NCBI GenBank assembly: GCA_947629295.1
Contig: CANRDH010000086.1
Coordinates: 1-6,704, forward strand
Source: an uncultured Clostridia bacterium
GTDB lineage: Bacteria; Bacillota; Clostridia; Oscillospirales; Acutalibacteraceae
Direction of reading: 5' to 3'
DNA length: 6,704 bases
The translations under genes and the position numbers were made by a program. The notes beneath the pieces were generated by a model that saw only the letters and a list, made by a program, of their open reading frames with translations, did no database searches and was not told the DNA's origin. Position 1 is the stretch's first letter, and each line of letters begins with the position of its first letter. Shown here piece after piece: positions 1 through 5,575 of this stretch.

Positions 1-158
1 GTTGCACCATCCTGTTCTGTCGGTGTACCTGAAGGACTGCTGCTAACCTCGGTATCACCCTTATCCACACCTACCACATTAAACGGCAGACCGGTAACAA
101 CGACCGCACCCGCTGCAATAAAAGCAAGTATTTTTTTTAATTTCGTTAAATGTAACAT
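1..158 (-). CDS. Exported protein of unknown function, N-terminal part only (cut by window edge)
   Basis: The frame opens with ATG at 158-156 and runs off the left edge, giving about 52 residues. The N-terminus has a basic start (MLHLTKLKK), then a hydrophobic core (ILAFIAAGAVVVTGLPF), which looks like a signal peptide or N-terminal anchor. A Ser/Thr/Pro/Gly-rich stretch (EVSSSPSGTPTEQDG) follows, typical of a linker outside the membrane. A strong ribosome binding site, GGGGAGG at 174-168, lies 9 bases upstream. The ATG shares one base with the TAA stop of the preceding gene (TAATG), so translation is probably coupled and this is the next member of the kinase operon. No domain is visible in this part, so its function cannot be named. 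Confidence 0.8.
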   Translation of the reverse strand, partial: MLHLTKLKKILAFIAAGAVVVTGLPFNVVGVDKGDTEVSSSPSGTPTEQDGA

Positions 159-634
159 TATTTGTTTCCTCCCCGATTTTTTTTACCGCTTACATTTATA
201 AACGCACTCCTGAAATTAATTCCGTTAATAACAGCGTGCATCTGAACGAGAAATATCGTTGTAGAAATTATAAAATATTCCAACATTTCAGCAAAAGCAG
301 ATTTGTTAAATATACATATAATAAACATAACTATGCTTATAATACATAATACATCAACTATCAGTGCAGCCCTGGAAGAAAAAAATACAATTATTCCCGG
401 TCTGTGAAACGAATCTTTTTCAGAGTTCTTTATTTTTTTTCTAAGCTTGCCTGCTATTATAAAAAGAACATAACCCGAAATCAGTCCGAACCAAAATATT
501 CCGCCCGTACAGTATGACATGATTTTCTGAAAACCATCTCCGTCAAAACTGACGACAGGTGCAAGCATCAATATGTATGACGACACAAATATTAATATTA
601 TTGCCGCTATTTGCAATTTTTTTATTTTATTCAC
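158..634 (-). CDS. Small four-helix integral membrane protein, unknown function
   Basis: This is a 158-residue protein if it starts at the GTG at 634-632. The frame also has an upstream ATG at 649, but that ATG has no ribosome binding site, and AGGAG at 646-642 lies inside the longer frame exactly 7 bases before the GTG. Four hydrophobic segments are visible, at about residues 8-28, 43-62, 90-109 and 119-138. A basic loop (KLRKKIKNSEK) lies between the second and third, and the C-terminal tail is basic (GKKNRGGNK). The basic loop and tail suggest both ends face the cytoplasm. No catalytic motif is seen and I do not recognise the family. The gene sits 24 bases after the ET-motif protein and overlaps the next gene by one base, so it is part of the phosphorylation operon. 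It might be a target or partner of the kinase, but nothing in the sequence proves that. Confidence 0.82.
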   Translation of the reverse strand: MNKIKKLQIAAIILIFVSSYILMLAPVVSFDGDGFQKIMSYCTGGIFWFGLISGYVLFIIAGKLRKKIKNSEKDSFHRPGIIVFFSSRAALIVDVLCIISIVMFIICIFNKSAFAEMLEYFIISTTIFLVQMHAVINGINFRSAFINVSGKKNRGGNK

Positions 635-641
635 TATACTT

Positions 642-646
642 CTCCT
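642..646 (-). promoter_or_regulatory. Ribosome binding site that fixes a GTG start
   Basis: AGGAG is followed by 7 bases (AAGTATA) and then GTG at 634-632. It lies inside the reading frame opened by the upstream ATG at 649, so that ATG is unlikely to be the true start. Confidence 0.7.
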
Positions 647-658
647 CATCTATAATAT

Positions 659-1192
659 TTAACAAATAATTTCATCCGTATGTATAAATATCATTCTTTG
701 CAGAATTTTAAATCCTGTGCTATCATTTTCATCGGAAAGCAACGTTGTTTCCGATGAAATGTCAGCTTCATTTAAAAGTGATGTTTCTGCAAATTCGCTC
801 TCATTTTCGTTTGCATACTTATATGAAGGTACATTCACAGAATATGAAGTATTCTCCATTACATTTTCCAAACTTGATGTAGTTTCAGAACCGCTGCCGG
901 AAGAAGATGTATAGTTTTTCTGAAATCCGGAAAATTGACTTTCCGGAGGCGTATCGCTCCCCAGTTTTGATGTAAGGCTTTTTCCCTTTGCTCTTAGTCT
1001 GCCTGTTTCGCTGTTAGCCTTTTGCATTTCTTCTATTGTTTTCTTTTTTGCTCTTCCTGTCCGTATATTAAAAATTAAACGGATATTAAAAACGAAAAAC
1101 AAAACAACAGATATTATAAAAAATACTATGGCAAATGCAAGACATATTATAAAACCTGTCTGCAATATTGATATACTGTCAACACCACCCAT
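659..1192 (-). CDS. Single-pass membrane protein with ET[T/S] phospho-acceptor-like motifs
   Basis: The product is 177 residues from the ATG at 1192-1190. An in-frame TTG at 1213 would add seven residues, but AGGTGG at 1204-1199, six bases before the ATG, decides the start. One long hydrophobic segment (about 12-43) is followed by a basic stretch (NIRTGRAKKK), which places the C-terminal part in the cytoplasm. The tail is low in complexity and rich in Ser, Glu and Asn. It carries three Glu-Thr-Thr/Ser motifs: SETTSSL near 102-108, AETSLL near 135-140 and SETTLL near 147-152. The last two match the style of the ETTIL motifs beside the FHA domain of the first operon gene. The end turns hydrophobic (FKILQRMIFIHTDEIIC), so it may be a short folded or docking element. 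I infer a kinase substrate that the FHA protein binds once phosphorylated. No enzyme domain is seen. The gene lies 17 bases after the kinase. Confidence 0.82.
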   Translation of the reverse strand: MGGVDSISILQTGFIICLAFAIVFFIISVVLFFVFNIRLIFNIRTGRAKKKTIEEMQKANSETGRLRAKGKSLTSKLGSDTPPESQFSGFQKNYTSSSGSGSETTSSLENVMENTSYSVNVPSYKYANENESEFAETSLLNEADISSETTLLSDENDSTGFKILQRMIFIHTDEIIC

Positions 1193-1198
1193 TAACTT

Positions 1199-1204
1199 CC
1201 ACCT
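1199..1204 (-). promoter_or_regulatory. Ribosome binding site that fixes the ATG start at 1192
   Basis: AGGTGG lies 6 bases upstream of ATG 1192-1190 and just after the kinase stop codon (TGA at 1212-1210). It lies downstream of the in-frame TTG at 1213, so it cannot serve that longer start. Confidence 0.7.
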
Positions 1205-1209
1205 GCTTA

Positions 1210-2958
1210 TCAATTATAATTCTTAAATGAATTTTCTATATTCTCTCTTGCTTTATTGATGTTTACTCTTAAATCACTCAATTCCTTTATCCAATTTTTT
1301 AAACTCTCATCTACCGAGGCAACACCTGTAACCTTCTCTTCTATCCTTGAAGCATCACGGTCGATCAAATTAATAAACTGCAACATATTTTCTTTATCTA
1401 TTCCACCGCTTTTAAATCCGGCTATTCTGTTTTGAAGTTCACCTACACACAGTTTACAGGATTCTAAAGGAAGTACCACATTGTTTGTAGATTCCATATC
1501 AGTCATTGCATAATTCTCAATTTGTTTGAGATTATTCCAATATTCTCTATAGTCATCTACATTTCCCAATTCTCCCGTTGCAGATATAATACTGTTTGCA
1601 ACCTTCTTATAATATTCTGCTGTTGTCAAAAGGAGGGTTGCTCTGTCTTTGTATTCATCGCTGCAATAATCCGCAGCTTTTTTCAGCCAAAAGATAGAAC
1701 TGTTTTTGCCCTCTGTAGATTTATCACAGGTGATAAATAAAGCTTCTCCCAATTTTAAATACACATTATCGGCAAAATCTTCTGTATTATATATATCTTC
1801 ATCTGTATTAAGATATTGTGAAGTAACAGTTTGATAATCTTTGTATTCATCTTCAAAGCCTATCTGAAAATCGGCACCTTCATAGGCATCATCATCATAA
1901 TTGTAGTATGTCTGGAGCAAAACCTTAAAAGCTTCTACTTTTTTGGGATCTATATCTATTGCTTGTTTGCAATATTCTATTCTTGTTTCCTCGTTTTCTT
2001 CTGCTTTCGCTTTATCCACCAATGCCTGATATGTATTAGTAATTTGAGAATTTGCGGCTAAGTTAAATCCCAATGCCCCAAATGACATTACCCCTGTTAG
2101 CATAACGGAAGTTAAAAAAATCTTCCATTTTAAATTTTGTACCTTTTTATTTTCCTCTTCAAGGTATATAATATTATCAAGTGCATATAAAAGTTCAGCA
2201 CAACTCTGATATCTGTCATTAGGATTCATCTGGGTACATTTAAGAATAATTTCTTCAAGACCCGACGAAAGCATCGGATTCCATTGTCTTATAGGATACA
2301 TCTCATATGGCGGTGTTGCCGGATTATGTCCTGTCACAAGATGGTACATAGTCGCTCCCAGACAATATATATCTGTGCGTGCATCTGTCTGACCCTGACC
2401 TCCAAACTGTTCCGGTGCAGCATATCCTCTTGTTCCAAGACAGGTAGTATCCGCTATACTTGTTGACTTGAATTCTCTTGCTGTGCCAAAATCTATCAAT
2501 GCAATATTTCCGTCAGGTTTCAGCATTACATTTGATGGTTTCATATCACGGTAAATAATAGAAGGTTTTCTCGAGTGAAGATAGCCCAGAACATCACAAA
2601 GTTGTTTCGCCCATTCTATAACATCTTCCTGTGGTTGAGCCCCACTTGCCTTTAGTACATCACTCAACGGTTTTCCCTCAATATAGTCCATAACTATAAG
2701 AAATGTACCTTCTCTGTCTATAACATCAATAATACTCGGTAAATTCGGATGATTGAGTTTTTTAAGCATATCTGTTTCCGCAATAAGGTTCTGACGGACG
2801 ACCTCATAGTTCTGTACTCCGTCCTTTCTTATTTCCTTTATTGCCCACTGCTTATTTGCTCTTTCGTTTACCGCCTGATAAACGACACTCATTCCGCCTT
2901 TACCGATTATATTAAGTATTTTATACTTTCCGTCTATTACCGAGCCTATTTCCAACAT
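1210..2958 (-). CDS. Transmembrane Hanks-type Ser/Thr protein kinase with extracytoplasmic TPR-like domain
   Basis: This 582-residue protein phosphorylates Ser/Thr on cytoplasmic partners. The N-terminal kinase domain (about 11-265) is complete: glycine loop GKGGMSVV (19-26), ATP-binding Lys41 in AIKEI, Glu61 of helix C, catalytic loop YRDMKPSN with Asp138, Lys140 and Asn143, DFG at 156-158, an activation loop with Thr171/Thr172, and APE at 181-183. The His of HRD is Tyr here, a change I know from related Firmicute kinases, and it does not suggest loss of activity. A transmembrane helix follows at about 280-302. The outer part (304-582) lacks PASTA repeats. It has TPR-like helical pairs instead, the clearest at 320-350 (YCKQAIDIDPKKVEAF), and five Cys including CKLC at 501-504. 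The outer domain probably senses a ligand or partner. The gene lies 14 bases after the PP2C gene, a classic kinase/phosphatase pair. The ATG at 2958 has a modest GAGAGTGA ribosome binding site. Confidence 0.96.
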   Translation of the reverse strand: MLEIGSVIDGKYKILNIIGKGGMSVVYQAVNERANKQWAIKEIRKDGVQNYEVVRQNLIAETDMLKKLNHPNLPSIIDVIDREGTFLIVMDYIEGKPLSDVLKASGAQPQEDVIEWAKQLCDVLGYLHSRKPSIIYRDMKPSNVMLKPDGNIALIDFGTAREFKSTSIADTTCLGTRGYAAPEQFGGQGQTDARTDIYCLGATMYHLVTGHNPATPPYEMYPIRQWNPMLSSGLEEIILKCTQMNPNDRYQSCAELLYALDNIIYLEEENKKVQNLKWKIFLTSVMLTGVMSFGALGFNLAANSQITNTYQALVDKAKAEENEETRIEYCKQAIDIDPKKVEAFKVLLQTYYNYDDDAYEGADFQIGFEDEYKDYQTVTSQYLNTDEDIYNTEDFADNVYLKLGEALFITCDKSTEGKNSSIFWLKKAADYCSDEYKDRATLLLTTAEYYKKVANSIISATGELGNVDDYREYWNNLKQIENYAMTDMESTNNVVLPLESCKLCVGELQNRIAGFKSGGIDKENMLQFINLIDRDASRIEEKVTGVASVDESLKNWIKELSDLRVNINKARENIENSFKNYN

Positions 2959-2972
2959 TTATTTATCACTCT

Positions 2973-3740
2973 CTATTCTGATTTGATTACAACCACTGAA
3001 ATATTGTCAGTTTCAAATCTTGACTTATTCAAATCCGTTAAATATACTGCTGCCTGCTTGATACGGCTTACATCGTTGAGCTTCTGAGGATTAAACTGTT
3101 CAAACATTTCATTTTCTGTAATAATATGCCTAAAACCGTCTGAACAAAGCAGATACACCTCTTCAGGTCTTACTTCACCCTCAAAAAAATCAGGCTGTAT
3201 GAAAGGACTTGCACCAATACACTGCAAAAGCACATTTCTTTTCGGATGGTTCAATGCCTCCTCCGGAGTCATTCTACCCATTTCTACCTCTCTTTGCACA
3301 TAGGTATGATCCTTTGTGAGAACTGTTGTTACTGTATTATATCTGTATATTCTGGAATCTCCGATATTTAAGATATAGTATCTGCCATTGTATATCAACA
3401 ATGCAACAACCGTCGTACCAAGGCTTATACCACTTTGTACACCATATGCGGCAATTTTTGAATTCATCTGAGAGCATATATTTTCCCATGTTCTGAATAC
3501 GCCCTCTTTATCAAAACCCTCTTCAAGCATCACAGGAAAATCATTTTCAAACCATTTCAGAAAAGCGTCTATAACCGAGGCACTGGCGACCTCGCCTTTT
3601 GCAAGGCCGCCCATTCCGTCACATAATACAGCAAACACAATTTCTTCATTCTTGTATGTAGCCTTCAAAGCCAATACCGAATCCTGATTTGTACTTTTCT
3701 TTATACCTATATCCGTGTGTGCAGTTACTAAAAACGTCAA
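2973..3740 (-). CDS. PP2C-family (PPM) Ser/Thr protein phosphatase
   Basis: A soluble 255-residue, metal-dependent phosphatase that removes phosphate from Ser/Thr, presumably opposing the adjacent kinase. The length is normal for bacterial PrpC/Stp enzymes. The motif series is intact: TDIG with NQDS (Asp20), DGMGG at 41-45, GTT at 108-110, GDSR at 127-130, LCSDG at 198-202 (Asp201) and TDNISV at 244-249 (Asp245). The metal-binding aspartates 20, 41, 201 and 245 are all present, so the enzyme should be active. There is no signal peptide or membrane helix. The start is TTG at 3740-3738. It is supported by GGGGTG at 3753-3748 seven bases upstream, an in-frame TAA just before that, and the absence of any ATG or GTG in between. 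The gene lies 24 bases after the FHA gene and 14 bases before the kinase gene. The weak TTG start may keep the phosphatase level low. Confidence 0.95.
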   Translation of the reverse strand: MTFLVTAHTDIGIKKSTNQDSVLALKATYKNEEIVFAVLCDGMGGLAKGEVASASVIDAFLKWFENDFPVMLEEGFDKEGVFRTWENICSQMNSKIAAYGVQSGISLGTTVVALLIYNGRYYILNIGDSRIYRYNTVTTVLTKDHTYVQREVEMGRMTPEEALNHPKRNVLLQCIGASPFIQPDFFEGEVRPEEVYLLCSDGFRHIITENEMFEQFNPQKLNDVSRIKQAAVYLTDLNKSRFETDNISVVVIKSE

Positions 3741-3747
3741 ACCAATA

Positions 3748-3753
3748 CACCCC
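3748..3753 (-). promoter_or_regulatory. Ribosome binding site for a TTG start
   Basis: GGGGTG lies seven bases before TTG 3740-3738 and pairs with the GAGGTG part of the consensus with one mismatch. With the in-frame TAA further upstream it supports TTG as the phosphatase start. Confidence 0.5.
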
Positions 3754-3764
3754 GTTTAATGATT

Positions 3765-5297
3765 TCAGCCCTTGAATTCAAATTCAATAAGTGAAATTTT
3801 AAGCCTGTCACCATTTTGTATAATATATTCCTGATTTGGTGTCAATCTATTACCGTTCAGGAATGTTCCGTTTTTAGAATTCATATCAACAACAAAGCAT
3901 TTACCTGCACGAACTCTTATCTTTAAATGCAGACGGCTTACCGAACTATCATCTGATATACAGTAATCCACCCTGTTTCTTTCTTTACCAATTGCAAATT
4001 CAGGTTTATTGATAACAACTCTTTCCCCACTCTTTATGTTGACGAGAACACCTGACGGTATACCAACTGTTTCACTTCCGCCGAGTATTGTTGTTTCACC
4101 TGCACCATCATTCAGTATTGTTGTTTCACCTGCACCCTGGTTAAACATCTGATTTGGTGTTGTTGGAGGTATCTGACGATTCATCGACTGGTTATTCAAA
4201 TTATTGTTCGTTTGATTAAGTGGGTATGGAGGAGTCGACTGAACTAAAGGCTCAGGCTTCTTTCTTGTTGCAAGAACTATCACTATAACTATAATTGCAA
4301 CTACTACCAAACCAATTCCTCCGATTATGATTATCATAACATAATCTATTTCATCCTCTTCTTCCGGAACAATAGCACTTTCATCTTTTACACTCTCCTC
4401 ACGTTCTATAGAGGAATCTACAGACGATTCAACAGTGGATTCAACAGAAGACTCGGCAGGTAATTGCACAGAAGATTCAGCAGGGGGATTGACAGATTCT
4501 TGAACAGATTCTTCAGCAGGCAATTCCGGAACGCTTATCTCATTTGAAGAACCCGATTTATATTCAATCGTAAACGTATTGAGAACACTCTCTATATTAT
4601 TTATCGGGATAGCCTTATATCCATCTGTTGTAAGTGAGACAGTCAATGCAACAACAGAACCACTCTCATCTATAACAGGACTTCCCACAAATCCCTGTGT
4701 AGGATTATTGATTGTATATTCAATAATATCCTTACTTATTTTTGAAATTTTACCTTCATTTATAACAGGAGTATTTGATGTATCTGTTTGGGAATATCCT
4801 ATACTGTATACCGTTTCGGTCGTCTCTAATTTATCACTGTCACCGAGCGGAAGATCAAAATAATCTGACTGATCAAAGTTGATTGCCTTGCTTAATCTCA
4901 AAACAGCAAAATTATTATCGCTGTCACCAAGTACAGATGTTGCATCAACATATACATTACTTATCTTTGTCCTGACCTTGAGCTTTGATTCGTCAAACTG
5001 AAAATCCGGACCCATTGCTTCATTTAAAATATCCGCTGACGCACTTGGAAGAATCTGCTTACTGGTCACGATAGTGCTGTTATTTATAATAAATCCTGTA
5101 CATGTTGATACAAGATAGTTTGCATCACCATACACACTTTCTATTTTTATAACACCATTTTCATTTTGTTTTACACTGTCGGAAGCTCCCCCGACCGCCG
5201 CTGCATTCAACACAGGCAACGTACTGAAAGAGGCAATAATTGTTACTGCCGCAGCCGCTGATAATAACTTAGCACCAAGCAATTTTTTCAAACCCAT
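3765..5297 (-). CDS. Membrane-anchored degenerate trypsin-fold (pseudoprotease) protein with cytoplasmic ETTIL motifs and FHA domain
   Basis: This 510-residue protein has five parts. A signal peptide covers about 1-34 (basic start, Ala-rich core, NAAA end). An extracytoplasmic trypsin/HtrA-like domain spans about 47-242. A Ser/Glu/Pro/Val-rich stalk spans 250-316, and a transmembrane helix 319-343. The cytoplasmic tail has an Asn/Gln/Pro-rich linker, two copies of GAGETTIL (388-395, 398-405) and an FHA domain (about 414-510). The protease motifs are recognisable but lack the triad: VTSKQI has Gln81 where His is expected, NNFAVL has Asn129 for Asp, and GFVGSPV has Val204 for Ser. It is therefore probably not a protease. 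The FHA domain keeps its phosphothreonine-binding residues: Gly437, Ser454/Arg455/His457 and Asn476-Gly477. I infer a sensor whose FHA domain binds phosphorylated ETT motifs, its own or those of the fourth gene product. The ribosome binding site is AAAGGA (5313-5308). It is the first gene of the operon. Confidence 0.93.
   Translation of the reverse strand: MGLKKLLGAKLLSAAAAVTIIASFSTLPVLNAAAVGGASDSVKQNENGVIKIESVYGDANYLVSTCTGFIINNSTIVTSKQILPSASADILNEAMGPDFQFDESKLKVRTKISNVYVDATSVLGDSDNNFAVLRLSKAINFDQSDYFDLPLGDSDKLETTETVYSIGYSQTDTSNTPVINEGKISKISKDIIEYTINNPTQGFVGSPVIDESGSVVALTVSLTTDGYKAIPINNIESVLNTFTIEYKSGSSNEISVPELPAEESVQESVNPPAESSVQLPAESSVESTVESSVDSSIEREESVKDESAIVPEEEDEIDYVMIIIIGGIGLVVVAIIVIVIVLATRKKPEPLVQSTPPYPLNQTNNNLNNQSMNRQIPPTTPNQMFNQGAGETTILNDGAGETTILGGSETVGIPSGVLVNIKSGERVVINKPEFAIGKERNRVDYCISDDSSVSRLHLKIRVRAGKCFVVDMNSKNGTFLNGNRLTPNQEYIIQNGDRLKISLIEFEFKG
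4084..4136 (-). repeat. Tandem in-frame repeat encoding duplicated GAGETTIL phospho-motif
   Basis: Two identical 23-bp blocks, 4084-4106 and 4114-4136, recur at a 30-bp (10-codon) period. Each encodes the GAGETTIL core. A decayed third copy is visible at 4068-4082 (12 of 15 bases match) and encodes SETV. The repeat lies between the N/Q-rich linker and the FHA domain, where GarA/OdhI proteins carry their regulatory ETT motif. Confidence 0.85.
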
Positions 5298-5317
5298 AAA
5301 TTAACGTTCCTTTCATT

Positions 5318-5354
5318 ATGTACAGACACAAATTTATCATTTACATCTGTACAT
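5318..5354. repeat. Inverted repeat ATGTACAGA/TCTGTACAT in operon leader
   Basis: A perfect 9-bp inverted repeat (5318-5326 and 5346-5354) is separated by 19 bases. Each arm contains the self-complementary hexamer TGTACA, with the two hexamer centres 29 bp apart. The arm nearest the gene ends about 5 bases before the ribosome binding site of the FHA gene. It could be a regulator binding site, or an RNA hairpin that affects ribosome access. On the plus strand it is followed by a T run, but no plus-strand gene needs a terminator there. Confidence 0.5.
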
Positions 5355-5366
5355 TTTTTAATATTA

Positions 5367-5389
5367 ATCAAGAAGCTTTGCTTCATGAT
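5367..5389. repeat. Strong short hairpin in operon leader
   Basis: Ten-base arms (ATCAAGAAGC and GCTTCATGAT) pair with a single A-A mismatch around a 3-base loop. The structure lies 70-92 bases upstream of the FHA gene start. Neither strand has a T run directly after the stem, so it does not look like a standard intrinsic terminator. If the promoter at 5500-5471 is real, it falls within the 5' leader of the operon mRNA. Confidence 0.45.
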
Positions 5390-5470
5390 ACCTGTTTAAA
5401 ATTCAAACTTTATACTATCCCTCTATGTTATTTTTCTGTATATATCGGGAATAATAATATATAATCCTGA

Positions 5471-5500
5471 ATCTTAAATTCGTTTTGCGTAGAACTTCAA
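5471..5500 (-). promoter_or_regulatory. Possible sigma-A promoter for the phosphorylation operon
   Basis: On the minus strand, TTGAAG (5500-5495) and TAAGAT (5476-5471) are 18 bases apart, each matching the consensus hexamers at four positions. Transcription would begin near 5464, leaving a leader of roughly 165 bases before the FHA gene. The region is AT-rich, so chance matches are likely. A weaker alternative is TATAAA near 5416-5411, which has no good -35 box. Confidence 0.3.
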
Positions 5501-5504
5501 GTTC
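5492..5504. promoter_or_regulatory. Perfect palindrome, possible operator
   Basis: GAACTTCAAGTTC is a perfect 6-bp inverted repeat around one central base. It covers the candidate -35 box TTGAAG on the minus strand, a position suited to repressor binding. No regulator gene is present in the window. Confidence 0.4.
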
Positions 5505-5551
5505 ATAACATATCACATCAGACATCCGATAAAAATTCATATTCAGCTATT

Positions 5552-5575
5552 GTTATGACCATATTTTTGACCACA
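5552..5575. repeat. Tandem 12-bp direct repeat directly after the integrase stop codon
   Basis: On the minus strand the units TGTGGTCAAAAA (5575-5564) and TATGGTCATAAC (5563-5552) match at 9 of 12 positions and share the core TGGTCA. They begin at the base after the integrase TAA. Tandem repeats at the end of a tyrosine integrase gene are often arm-type integrase binding sites or lie close to the attachment site. That role is inferred here and no second attachment site is visible. Confidence 0.4.

Noticed and set aside
717..914. Plus-strand open frames, including 717-914, 1522-1740, 2749-3087 and 4579-4863.
   Set aside because: They lie antisense within well-supported minus-strand genes and show no recognisable protein motif. 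I treat them as chance frames.
2542..2556. HRD motif of the kinase reads YRD, which could suggest a pseudokinase.
   Set aside because: Lys41, Glu61, Asp138, Lys140, Asn143 and DFG are all intact, and I know YRD from other Firmicute kinases, so activity is expected.
4807..4830. A further Glu-Thr-Thr motif (LETTETV, residues 157-163) in the FHA protein.
   Set aside because: It lies in the extracytoplasmic pseudoprotease domain, out of reach of the cytoplasmic kinase and FHA domains, and is probably chance.
1..5297. Link to a type VII (ESX/WXG100) or type VI secretion system, which often carry kinase, PP2C and FHA genes.
   Set aside because: No WXG100 protein, EssC-like ATPase or T6SS component is present in the window, so the link is not supported by what can be seen.
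5318..5360. Inverted repeat followed by a T run on the plus strand, resembling an intrinsic terminator.
   Set aside because: No plus-strand gene precedes it, the stem is AT-rich and the 19-base loop is long. On the minus strand, where the genes lie, no T run follows.
5298..5575. Invertible promoter switched by the neighbouring integrase.
   Set aside because: I found no pair of inverted repeats flanking a promoter-sized segment. The repeats present are too close together, and the TGGTCA repeats are direct, not inverted.
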